Shown in pieces: positions 1-5,909 of a stretch of 8,769 nucleotides of DNA. Position 1 is the first letter of the stretch; each line of letters begins with the position of its first letter. The notes below the pieces were generated by a model. It was not told the origin of the DNA, did no database searches, and saw only the letters and a program-made list of their open reading frames with translations. The position numbers and the translations under genes were made by a program. This DNA comes from an uncultured Actinomycetes bacterium (lineage in GTDB: Bacteria > Actinomycetota > Acidimicrobiia > Acidimicrobiales > Microtrichaceae): positions 1 through 8,769 of the forward strand of contig CAJANQ010000208.1 in the NCBI GenBank assembly GCA_903941145.1. Reading direction: 5' to 3'.

Positions 1-546
1 GACCCCCTCGAACGGCTCGTCGAGCAGGAGCAGCGGCGGCCGGTGCAGCAGCGCCGCGGCCATCGCCGTCTTCTTGCGCATGCCGTGGCTGTAGCCGCCG
101 ATCTGCTCGGAGGCCGCTTCCGTGAGCCCGAGCACCGACAGGAGCTCGTCGCTGCGCGACCGGACCTGGGCCCGGTCCATGCCCCGCAGCTCGCCCAGGT
201 GGCCCAGGAGCTCGTTGGCGGTGAGACGGTTGAACAGGTGGAGGGGGTCGGGCACCACGCCCAGCAGCCGGCGCACCGCGACGGGCTCGGCCCACGTGTC
301 GTGGCCGCACACCCAGACCTGGCCGCCGTCGGGCCGTTGCAGCCCGGCGGCCATGCGCAGCGTGGTCGTCTTGCCGGATCCGTTCGGACCCACGAGCCCG
401 CAGAACGAGCCGGTCGGCACGTCCAGGTCCAGGCCGGCCACGGCCGGGCGGCCGCCGAACGACTTGGTGAGACCCCGGACGGCGAGCGCGGGCCAGTCGG
501 GACGGGGGACGAGCTGCAGCGGACCGTCCGCGGAGGTGCGGGCCAC
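1..546 (-). CDS. ABC transporter ATP-binding protein, N-terminal part (cut by window edge)
   Basis: This is the nucleotide-binding subunit of an ABC transporter, which would hydrolyse ATP at the inner face of the membrane to drive a separate permease. Translation from the GTG at 546 gives 182 residues that stay open to base 1. Walker A is GPNGSGKT (residues 53-60), the signature region is YSHGM (152-156) in place of the usual LSGGQ, and Walker B is LLLLDEPFE (172-180). The Q-loop position reads VVPD, with Asp (about 100) where Gln is usual. Weak signature and Q-loop residues are common in the ABC-2/drug and Cu-type ATPases, which this resembles most. The GTG start lies 2 bases after the lipoprotein stop and has no clear Shine-Dalgarno, so translation is probably coupled. 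An in-frame GTG 12 codons upstream is possible. The D-loop, H-loop and C-terminus are outside the window, and the substrate cannot be told. Confidence 0.93.
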   Translation of the reverse strand, partial: MARTSADGPLQLVPRPDWPALAVRGLTKSFGGRPAVAGLDLDVPTGSFCGLVGPNGSGKTTTLRMAAGLQRPDGGQVWVCGHDTWAEPVAVRRLLGVVPDPLHLFNRLTANELLGHLGELRGMDRAQVRSRSDELLSVLGLTEAASEQIGGYSHGMRKKTAMAAALLHRPPLLLLDEPFEGV

Positions 547-548
547 GA

Positions 549-1133
549 CTAGTTGGCCGAGCAGTTCGCCGTGATCCACGACGCGACGGCGTCGTTGGCG
601 TCCTGGACCTCGGGCGAGGCCACGGCACGGGCCACCACCGACTCCGCCTCGGCCGAACGGGGGTCGACCACGGCGAGCGAGCCCCACAGCCCCTGGAGCA
701 CCGTCAGCGGGGGGTCGATCTCGGCCGGGGCAATGTCGACCAGGTGCGTGTAGGTGCGCTGCAGCGCCCCGAAGAGCTGGGTGAACCCGGTCGGGTCCGA
801 CAGCAGGCTCGACAGGTTGATGTCGGCACCGGTCACGTTGGACAGGGCCTGCCCGGTGAGGAGCGTGCAGATGTCGGTCTCGGCGTTGAGTGCGTCGAGC
901 CGGCGCACCAGCTCGGCAATGTCCACCCTGCCGCTCAGTGCCGGGTTGCCACCCACGACGGTCGAGGTCGGCCCGCCGGTACCGGGGGCGGTGGGCCGGG
1001 GTCCGTCGGAGTTGGCGGCGCGGTCCGGGTCCAGGACCTTGGTGTCGCTCTCGGAGCTGCACGCGCCGGCGACCAGGGCAAGGCACACGAGCACTGCCGG
1101 GACCAGGGCGGCACGGGCCAGACGGGACAGCAC
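549..1133 (-). CDS. Putative secreted lipoprotein of unknown function
   Basis: This is a 194-residue protein of unrecognised function. The N-terminus is a lipoprotein signal peptide: basic MLSRLARAA, a hydrophobic stretch to about residue 22, then a lipobox-like AGAC with Cys25 as the expected lipidated residue. A low-complexity linker rich in Ser, Gly, Pro and Thr (about 26-65) follows, typical of actinobacterial lipoproteins. The folded part (about 68-194) looks mainly helical and holds two further cysteines, Cys89 (in DICTLL) and Cys191 near the end. They could form a disulphide outside the cell. The start is GTG at 1133, chosen because the signal peptide begins there and a TANNNT box lies 6 bases upstream. 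The gene ends 2 bases before the ABC ATPase, which suggests co-expression. A role as an accessory or binding component of that transporter is only an inference, because no solute-binding fold is recognisable. Confidence 0.82.
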   Translation of the reverse strand: MLSRLARAALVPAVLVCLALVAGACSSESDTKVLDPDRAANSDGPRPTAPGTGGPTSTVVGGNPALSGRVDIAELVRRLDALNAETDICTLLTGQALSNVTGADINLSSLLSDPTGFTQLFGALQRTYTHLVDIAPAEIDPPLTVLQGLWGSLAVVDPRSAEAESVVARAVASPEVQDANDAVASWITANCSAN

Positions 1134-1139
1134 GTGGTC

Positions 1140-1145
1140 AGGCTA
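1140..1145 (-). promoter_or_regulatory. Candidate -10 box (TAGCCT) of a leaderless promoter for the lipoprotein gene
   Basis: On the minus strand TAGCCT matches the actinobacterial -10 pattern TANNNT. It is followed by 6 bases (GACCAC) and then the GTG start, so transcription would begin at or next to the start codon. There is no Shine-Dalgarno, which fits leaderless translation. No good -35 is visible at 16-19 bases, so this remains a candidate. If real, the lipoprotein and ABC ATPase genes can be expressed independently of gatCAB-tauE. Confidence 0.4.
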
Positions 1146-1169
1146 GAGGCTCTGCCGTCGGACCGGCGC

Positions 1170-1904
1170 TCACCTGAGGGCGGCCAGGACCGCGGCCAGT
1201 GCCGTCAGGACCATCAGACCGAGGACCATCGAACGGAAGCGTTCGGCCGGGAGCCGACGGTGGACACGGTCGCCCGCCCACAGCCCGAGCACCAGACCGG
1301 GCACCGCCACCGCCGCCTGGACCAGGAGCTCGCGGTCGACCCGGCCACCGGCGGCGAAGATCACGACGGCGGCGAGGTTGCAGCCGACGAACACGGCCGA
1401 GGCCGTGGCACGGAACCTCCCGGCCGGCAGGCCGTGCGCCTGCAGCCGGAGCACGACCGGCGGACCGTTGGTCCCGACCGAGGTCGTCAGCAGCCCACAG
1501 AGCAGTCCGGCCCCGACGTCGCTGCCCGTCCCCGCCACACCTGCCGGGGCGGGCTGTCCGCCGCGCCGGGCCAGCAGCACGGTGAAGGCGAGCACCACCA
1601 CCCCGATGGTCAGGAGCAGCGCGTCCGCCGGGACCACCTGCAGCACGACGGCGCCGAACGGCAGCCCGACGCACGCCCCGGCCAGCAGCCGGAGCGCCAG
1701 CGGCCGGTCGACCTGGTCACGGAACCTGACGGCGAGACCGGCGGTGGAGACCACGGCGAGCACCGACGCCAGCACCACTGCGTCCTTCGGGCCGGCGGCG
1801 ACGGCCAGCAGCGGCACGGCGACGAGCGAGAACCCGAACCCCGAGGCGCCCTGGACGGTCCCGGCCAGCAGGACGACGGCCACGACGGCCGCGTACGGCC
1901 CCAA
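1170..1904 (-). CDS. TauE/SafE family membrane permease (sulfite/organosulfonate exporter family)
   Basis: This is a 244-residue integral membrane protein with about eight predicted membrane segments (roughly residues 4-20, 24-38, 41-59, 70-90, 93-112, 129-150, 166-186 and 192-210, with a last one at 225-243; the first two may form one broken helix). The N-terminal motif QGASGFGFSLVAVPLL (18-33) and the matching half-way motif SVGTNGPPVVL (142-152) are the two internal-repeat signatures of TauE/SafE (DUF81) proteins. Members export sulfite, sulfoacetate or other small organic anions, but most are uncharacterised, so the substrate here is unknown. The start is a rare TTG at 1904, seven bases after the gatB stop, with no strong ribosome binding site. 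A GTG at residue 8 is an alternative. The tight spacing suggests read-through from gatB, although no link to tRNA amidation is known. Confidence 0.85.
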   Translation of the reverse strand: MGPYAAVVAVVLLAGTVQGASGFGFSLVAVPLLAVAAGPKDAVVLASVLAVVSTAGLAVRFRDQVDRPLALRLLAGACVGLPFGAVVLQVVPADALLLTIGVVVLAFTVLLARRGGQPAPAGVAGTGSDVGAGLLCGLLTTSVGTNGPPVVLRLQAHGLPAGRFRATASAVFVGCNLAAVVIFAAGGRVDRELLVQAAVAVPGLVLGLWAGDRVHRRLPAERFRSMVLGLMVLTALAAVLAALR

Positions 1905-1911
1905 CGACGGG

Positions 1912-3330
1912 TCAGCCCTTGCGGGCCTGCAGGAGCGCCGTGACCGCCTTGCCGTCGGCCTTGCCGCCGGTGGCCTTCATGACGCCGCCCACGAAGAAGC
2001 CGGTGATCTTGCCGTCGCCCTCGCAGTAGCGCTGCCACTCCTCGGGGTGGGCGGCAATGAGGCCGTCGACGATGCCCTCGAGCTCGCCGGACTCCATGGC
2101 CTCGAACCCCTTGGCGGCCGCGATGTCGGCGGGGGCGCCGCCGGTCTCGACCATCTCGGCAAGGACCGTCTTGGCCTGGGTGGCCGTGAGCTCGCCGCCC
2201 GTCTCGAGCTGCACGAGCGCCGCGAACTTGGCCGGGTCCAGGTCGGCCGCCTTGGCGTCGGACAGGTTGTGCTCGGCGTGGGTGACGGTGCGCTCGGGGT
2301 CGGCGCCCTCCGCGATGGCGGCCAGGCACAGTTCGTCGAGCCCGCGCTCCACCACGAGGGCCACGCGCTCGAGCGGCACACCCGTCTCCGTGGAGAGGCG
2401 GTGGCGGCGGGCGGCGGGGAGCATGGGCAGCACGGCGCGCACCCGCTCGATCCACTCCGGCCCAGGGTCGATCTCGACCAGGTCGGGCTCGGTGAAGTAG
2501 CGGTAGTCGTCGGCCTCTTCCTTGGTGCGCAACGTGTGCGTGCGGCCGTCGTCCTCGTTCCAGTGGCGGGTCTGCTGACGGACCCGCTCCCCCGACTCGA
2601 TCAGGTCGACCTGTCGGGCGGCCTCGTACTCGATGGCGCGGCCCAGGCTGCGCAGCGAGTTCACGTTCTTGATCTCGCAGCGGGTACCGAGCTCGGCGTC
2701 ACCCCGGCGACGCACCGAGACGTTGCAGTCGACGCGCATGGAGCCCTCTTCGAGCTTGCCGTCCGAGGCGCCGACGGCGACCAGGATCGACCGGAGCTCG
2801 GCGACGTAGGCGCGGGCGTCCTCGGCCGAGCGGAGGTCGGGCTTGCCGACGATCTCGAGCAGCGGCACGCCGGCGCGGTTGTAGTCCACGAGGGAGTGCT
2901 GGGCGTCGTGGATACGACCGCCGCCACCGACGTGGGTGGACTTGCCGGTGTCCTCCTCGAGGTGGGCGCGCTCGATGCCGACGACCTTGCCGTTGGGCAG
3001 CTCCAGCGACCCCTCGGCGCAGATCGGCAGGTCGAACTGCGAGATCTGGTAGTCCTTCGGAAGGTCCGGGTAGAAGTAGTTCTTGCGGGCGAAGACGGAC
3101 CGCTGGACCTCGCAGTTGAGGGCCAGACCGACACGGATGGCCAGCTCGACGGCCTGCTCGTTGAGCACCGGGAGGGACCCCGGCAGACCCAGTGTGAGCG
3201 GGTCGATGTGGGTGTTGGGCTCGCCGCCGAACTCGTTGATCGCGGACGAGAACAGCTTCGTGCGGGTGAGGAGCTCGGTGTGGACCTCCAGGCCCACCAC
3301 GATCTCCCAGGCGTCGAGGTCGATGCTCAC
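1912..3330 (-). CDS. gatB: Asp-tRNA(Asn)/Glu-tRNA(Gln) amidotransferase subunit B
   Basis: GatB (472 residues, full length) binds the mischarged tRNA, activates its Glu or Asp side chain with ATP, and transfers ammonia delivered from GatA. Family motifs visible are GLEVHTEL (13-20), GGEPNTH (35-41), GLPGSLPVLN (48-57), ARKNYFYPDLPKDYQISQFD (81-100), the metal/ATP-site segment RAHLEEDTGK (121-130), DYNRAGVPLLEI (149-160) and DDYRYFTEPDL (274-284). The helical and YqeY-like tRNA-binding tail ends with GKITGFFVGGVMKATGGKAD. The start is a GTG whose last two bases begin the gatA TGA stop (GTGA overlap), with GGAAGG about 10 bases upstream. Unusually for an actinobacterial GatB, the four cysteines of the zinc-type CxC...CxxC pattern near the N-terminus are replaced by Ser28, Ala30, Asp43 and Thr46. 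The rest is conserved, so I expect an active enzyme. Confidence 0.98.
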   Translation of the reverse strand: MSIDLDAWEIVVGLEVHTELLTRTKLFSSAINEFGGEPNTHIDPLTLGLPGSLPVLNEQAVELAIRVGLALNCEVQRSVFARKNYFYPDLPKDYQISQFDLPICAEGSLELPNGKVVGIERAHLEEDTGKSTHVGGGGRIHDAQHSLVDYNRAGVPLLEIVGKPDLRSAEDARAYVAELRSILVAVGASDGKLEEGSMRVDCNVSVRRRGDAELGTRCEIKNVNSLRSLGRAIEYEAARQVDLIESGERVRQQTRHWNEDDGRTHTLRTKEEADDYRYFTEPDLVEIDPGPEWIERVRAVLPMLPAARRHRLSTETGVPLERVALVVERGLDELCLAAIAEGADPERTVTHAEHNLSDAKAADLDPAKFAALVQLETGGELTATQAKTVLAEMVETGGAPADIAAAKGFEAMESGELEGIVDGLIAAHPEEWQRYCEGDGKITGFFVGGVMKATGGKADGKAVTALLQARKG

Positions 3331-4772
3331 TTCGCACCACCTTCCGCGAGGGCGGCGGCTTCCAGCACTGCGGCCGCCCGGAACATGGGGATCTCGCCGA
3401 GTGCCGGGGCCAGGACCTGCACGCCGACGGGGAGTCCGTCGTCGCCGGTGCCGAACGGCACCGACATCGCTGCGTGGCCGGCCAGGTTGGTCGGGATGGT
3501 GCAGATGTCGTTCAGGTACATGGTCATGGGGTCCGCGGTCTTGTCGCCGATCGCGAAGGCCGTGGTGGGCGAGGTCGGCGAGATGAGCACGTCGAACTGC
3601 TCGTACGCTGCGTCGAAGTCCTGGCGCATGAGCGTCCGTACCTTCTGCGCCGTGCCGTAGAAGGCGTCGAAGTAGCCGGCCGACAGCACGAACGTGCCGA
3701 GCATGATGCGGCGCTTCACCTCGTCGCCGAACCCGGCGGTGCGGGTGGCGGTCATCATCTCGCCGGTGGTGGCGGCCTCGATCCGGTTGCCGAACCGCAC
3801 GCCGTCGTACCGCGACAGGTTGGACGACGCCTCGGCCGGGGCGACCAGGTAGTAGGCGGACAGGCCGAACGTGACGGCCGGGACCGACACCTCCTCGACC
3901 GTGGCGCCGGCGGCGGCGAGTGCGGCGGCCGCAGCCCGCACGCGGGCGGCCACGTCCGGGGCGATGCCCTCCCCCATCATCTCGGTGACGATGCCGACGC
4001 GCAGGCCCGACACGCCGTCGGACAGGTGCTCGGTGACAGCCGGGAAGTCCCCCGGGATCGAGGTCGAGTCACCGGCGTCGTGGCCGCCGACCACCTCGCA
4101 CACGAGCGCGGCGTCGGCAACGGTATGGGCGAACGGGCCGACCTGGTCGAGCGACGAGCCGAATGCCACCAGGCCCAGTCGGGACACGAGCCCGTAGGTG
4201 GGCTTCACGCCGACCACGCCGCAGAGCGCGGCGGGCTGGCGGATCGAGCCGCCGGTGTCGGAGCCCAGCGAGATCGGGGCGAAGCCGGCTGCCACCGCGG
4301 CGGCCGAGCCGCCGGAGGAGCCGCCCGGCACGCGGGACGTGTCGTGCGGGTTGCGGGTCGGGCCGAACGCCGAGTTCTCGGTCGAGGACCCCATGGCGAA
4401 CTCGTCGAGGTTGGTCTTGCCGACGGCGACGGCCCCGGCTGCGGCCAGGCGCTGCACGACCGTGGCGTCGTAGGGCGGGCGCCAGCCCTCGAGGATCTTC
4501 GACGAGCAGGTCGTCGGGACGCCCCGGGTGCAGAGGTTGTCCTTGATGGCGACGGGCACGCCCGCAAGCGGGCCCGGGTCGTTGCCGGCGGCAACGGCGG
4601 CGTCGACCGCGGCGGCGGTGGCACGGGCGTCCTGCTCGGTCACCAGGTTGAAGGCGTGGATCTCGGTCTCACGCTCGGCGATGCGTCCGAGGTGCTCCTC
4701 GAGGACCTCGGTGGCGGTGCGGTCGCCGGCCCGGACGGACGCGGCGATCGAGAGTGCGTCGGCGAAGCTCAC
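3327..4772 (-). CDS. gatA: Asp-tRNA(Asn)/Glu-tRNA(Gln) amidotransferase subunit A (glutaminase)
   Basis: GatA (481 residues) is the amidase-signature subunit. It hydrolyses glutamine to release ammonia, which travels through an internal channel to the GatB active site. The Ser-cisSer-Lys triad is visible: Lys77 in VPVAIKDNL, the cis-Ser Ser152 in PGGSSGGSAA, and the nucleophile Ser176 in SDTGGSIRQPA. These match Lys79, Ser154 and Ser178 of the S. aureus enzyme with a constant offset of two. I chose the GTG at 4772 over an upstream start at 4832, because it overlaps the gatC stop as GTGA, follows a strong ribosome binding site (GGGGGAGG), and begins the family sequence directly (VSFADALSIA). 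The extra 20 residues of the longer form are only the gatC tail read out of frame. The 3' end overlaps gatB in the same GTGA manner. Confidence 0.98.
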   Translation of the reverse strand: MSFADALSIAASVRAGDRTATEVLEEHLGRIAERETEIHAFNLVTEQDARATAAAVDAAVAAGNDPGPLAGVPVAIKDNLCTRGVPTTCSSKILEGWRPPYDATVVQRLAAAGAVAVGKTNLDEFAMGSSTENSAFGPTRNPHDTSRVPGGSSGGSAAAVAAGFAPISLGSDTGGSIRQPAALCGVVGVKPTYGLVSRLGLVAFGSSLDQVGPFAHTVADAALVCEVVGGHDAGDSTSIPGDFPAVTEHLSDGVSGLRVGIVTEMMGEGIAPDVAARVRAAAAALAAAGATVEEVSVPAVTFGLSAYYLVAPAEASSNLSRYDGVRFGNRIEAATTGEMMTATRTAGFGDEVKRRIMLGTFVLSAGYFDAFYGTAQKVRTLMRQDFDAAYEQFDVLISPTSPTTAFAIGDKTADPMTMYLNDICTIPTNLAGHAAMSVPFGTGDDGLPVGVQVLAPALGEIPMFRAAAVLEAAALAEGGAK

Positions 4773-5071
4773 GGGGCCTCCCCCAGCACCGGCGGGACAC
4801 GGAACTGGCCGTCCTCGGACACCGGCGCGCACGCCAGTACCTCGTCGCGGTCGAGCGGAGTGCCCGGCTCGTCGGCCCGGAACACGTTGACCAGCGGCAA
4901 CGGACGGGCCATCGGCTCGACGCCGGCCAGGTCGAGGGCCGCGATGTCGTCGGCGTGCTCGAGGATCTCGGCGAGCTGGCCGGTGAAGGTCTCCAGCTCG
5001 TCGGGGGTGAGTGCGAGACGCGCAAGGTTGGCGACCTTGGTGACGTCCTCGGTGGTGATGCGTTCAGCCAT
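4769..5071 (-). CDS. gatC: Asp-tRNA(Asn)/Glu-tRNA(Gln) amidotransferase subunit C
   Basis: GatC (100 residues, normal length) wraps around the GatA-GatB interface and stabilises the complex. It has no active site. Typical family features are the N-terminal ITTEDVTKVANLARLAL (5-21), the helix ELETFTGQLAEILEHADDI (25-43), and the segment AGVEPMARPLPLVNVFRADEP (49-69, containing the conserved VEP and RxDxP-like pattern). The C-terminus is a short FRVPPVLGE stretch. The start is ATG at 5071. It has no Shine-Dalgarno, but a TAGGAT box lies 9 bases upstream, which suggests a leaderless or nearly leaderless transcript. It is the first gene of gatCAB and its stop overlaps the gatA start by four bases, so the three subunits are translationally coupled. 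That fits the 1:1:1 complex. Confidence 0.97.
   Translation of the reverse strand: MAERITTEDVTKVANLARLALTPDELETFTGQLAEILEHADDIAALDLAGVEPMARPLPLVNVFRADEPGTPLDRDEVLACAPVSEDGQFRVPPVLGEAP
4777..4784 (-). promoter_or_regulatory. Ribosome binding site that fixes the gatA start
   Basis: On the minus strand GGGGGAGG lies inside the end of gatC, four bases before the GTG at 4772. It is the strongest Shine-Dalgarno match in the operon. Together with the GTGA overlap it decides the gatA start in favour of 4772 rather than 4832. Confidence 0.7.
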
Positions 5072-5080
5072 GAGGGCCGC

Positions 5081-5086
5081 ATCCTA
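5081..5086 (-). promoter_or_regulatory. Candidate -10 box (TAGGAT) for the gatCAB operon
   Basis: TAGGAT on the minus strand fits the TANNNT pattern and lies 9 bases before the gatC ATG, so the transcript would have a leader of only about 0-3 bases. The best -35-like stretch (TTCTGG, about 19 bases upstream) is poor. The box sits in the 54-base gap after the hydrolase gene, where a separate promoter for the amidotransferase operon would be expected. Confidence 0.45.
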
Positions 5087-5090
5087 CCCG

Positions 5091-5107
5091 TGGCCGGTTT
5101 CCGGCCA
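5091..5107. other. Inverted repeat in the hydrolase-gatC gap (short hairpin or operator)
   Basis: TGGCCGG-TTT-CCGGCCA is a perfect 7-bp inverted repeat with a 3-base centre. On the minus strand it begins 18 bases after the hydrolase stop and ends four bases before the TAGGAT box. It could be a terminator for the hydrolase transcript, although no U-run follows. It could equally be a protein-binding site in the -35/-10 spacer of the gatC promoter. The sequence does not decide between the two. Confidence 0.45.
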
Positions 5108-5125
5108 GAACGGCGCCCGGTCCGG

Positions 5126-5872
5126 TCAGGCGGTGACGCGACCCACGAACTCGAGCGCCGTGCGGCAGATGAGGTCGCGGTCGTAGTCGATCGTCGCCAC
5201 GTGGAAGCTGCGGTCCAGGGAGACGCGCTCGACCGGGCCGGACACCGCCGCGGCCAGGACGTCGGAGTCGGTCGGCGGCACCACATGGTCCTGCGGGCTG
5301 GTCATGAGCAGCATCGGGCTGGTGATCTTCCCCAGCTCGGCGCCGACGGCCGAGGCGGCCTCGAACATCGTGAGCAGGGGCGGGAGCGGCGTCTGGTCGT
5401 AGGCCAGCTCGACGACCTCCGGGTCCGCGACGTCGTTGCCGATGGCGTCCATGCGGTCCATGCCGCCCTCGACCATGCCGGCCACGAGGTCGACCATCCC
5501 GGGGTCGGGCTGCACCGCAGGGTTGATGCAGATGATCCCGGCCAGCTCAGGGTGGCGGGTCGCCAGCCAGCAGGTGAGCGAGCCGCCCATGGACAGTCCG
5601 GCCACGACCACCTTCTCGGTGCGGGCCGCGAGTGCCTCGAGCGCGGCCTCGGCGGCGGCGGACCAGTCGGCCCAGCCGGTCTGGAGCATGTCGTCGACCG
5701 AGGTCCCGTGGCCCGGGAGCAGCGGCATGTCGACCGAGTGGCCGGCGCCGGCGAAGGCCTCGGCCAGCGGCCGCATGGACTGCGGCGTGCCGGTGAAACC
5801 GTGGAGCACGAGCGTGCCCACCGGGCCGCCCTCGCAGCTGAACGGCTCAGCGCCGGGAAGGATCTCGGTCAT
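5126..5872 (-). CDS. Alpha/beta hydrolase, carboxylesterase / monoacylglycerol lipase type
   Basis: This is a 248-residue cytoplasmic serine hydrolase without a signal peptide. Visible motifs are the oxyanion-hole segment LVLHGFTGTPQSM (21-33), LLPGHGTS (51-58), the nucleophile elbow GLSMGG with Ser94 (92-97), the acid Asp195 in TSPQDHVVPP, and His224 in RSFHVATIDYDRD. The full triad Ser94-Asp195-His224 is therefore present. Order and spacing match the Geobacillus Est30 / bacterial monoglyceride lipase family, which cleaves short- to medium-chain carboxylesters or monoacylglycerols. The natural substrate is not evident, and such proteins are sometimes annotated as lysophospholipase or thermostable esterase. 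The ATG is preceded by GGAGG at a spacing of 6 bases, unlike the neighbouring leaderless-type genes. It starts 37 bases after the metallopeptidase stop and may be read from that promoter. Confidence 0.93.
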   Translation of the reverse strand: MTEILPGAEPFSCEGGPVGTLVLHGFTGTPQSMRPLAEAFAGAGHSVDMPLLPGHGTSVDDMLQTGWADWSAAAEAALEALAARTEKVVVAGLSMGGSLTCWLATRHPELAGIICINPAVQPDPGMVDLVAGMVEGGMDRMDAIGNDVADPEVVELAYDQTPLPPLLTMFEAASAVGAELGKITSPMLLMTSPQDHVVPPTDSDVLAAAVSGPVERVSLDRSFHVATIDYDRDLICRTALEFVGRVTA

Positions 5873-5909
5873 GGGTGCCTCCGGGTTCGTCGGTCCGGCC
5901 CGGGGCGTC

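Noticed and set aside
744..1943. A 399-codon open frame on the plus strand, opposite the lipoprotein and TauE genes
   Set aside because: The Gln/Gly/His/Arg-rich translation has no fold signature. The minus strand explains the region fully with a signal peptide and membrane helices.
1378..3660. A 760-codon open frame on the plus strand, opposite gatB and tauE
   Set aside because: It is the antisense shadow of two well-supported genes. High GC at third positions keeps the opposite frame free of stops, and the translation shows no family motif, only Ala/Gly/Val/Arg-rich sequence.
4773..4832. A 20-residue longer N-terminus for gatA
   Set aside because: It is the gatC 3' end read in another frame. 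The GTG at 4772 has the ribosome binding site, the GTGA overlap and the correct family N-terminus.
3474..5186. A 570-codon open frame on the plus strand, opposite gatA and gatC
   Set aside because: It is a shadow of the amidotransferase genes with low-complexity Gly/Arg/Ala composition and no recognisable domain.
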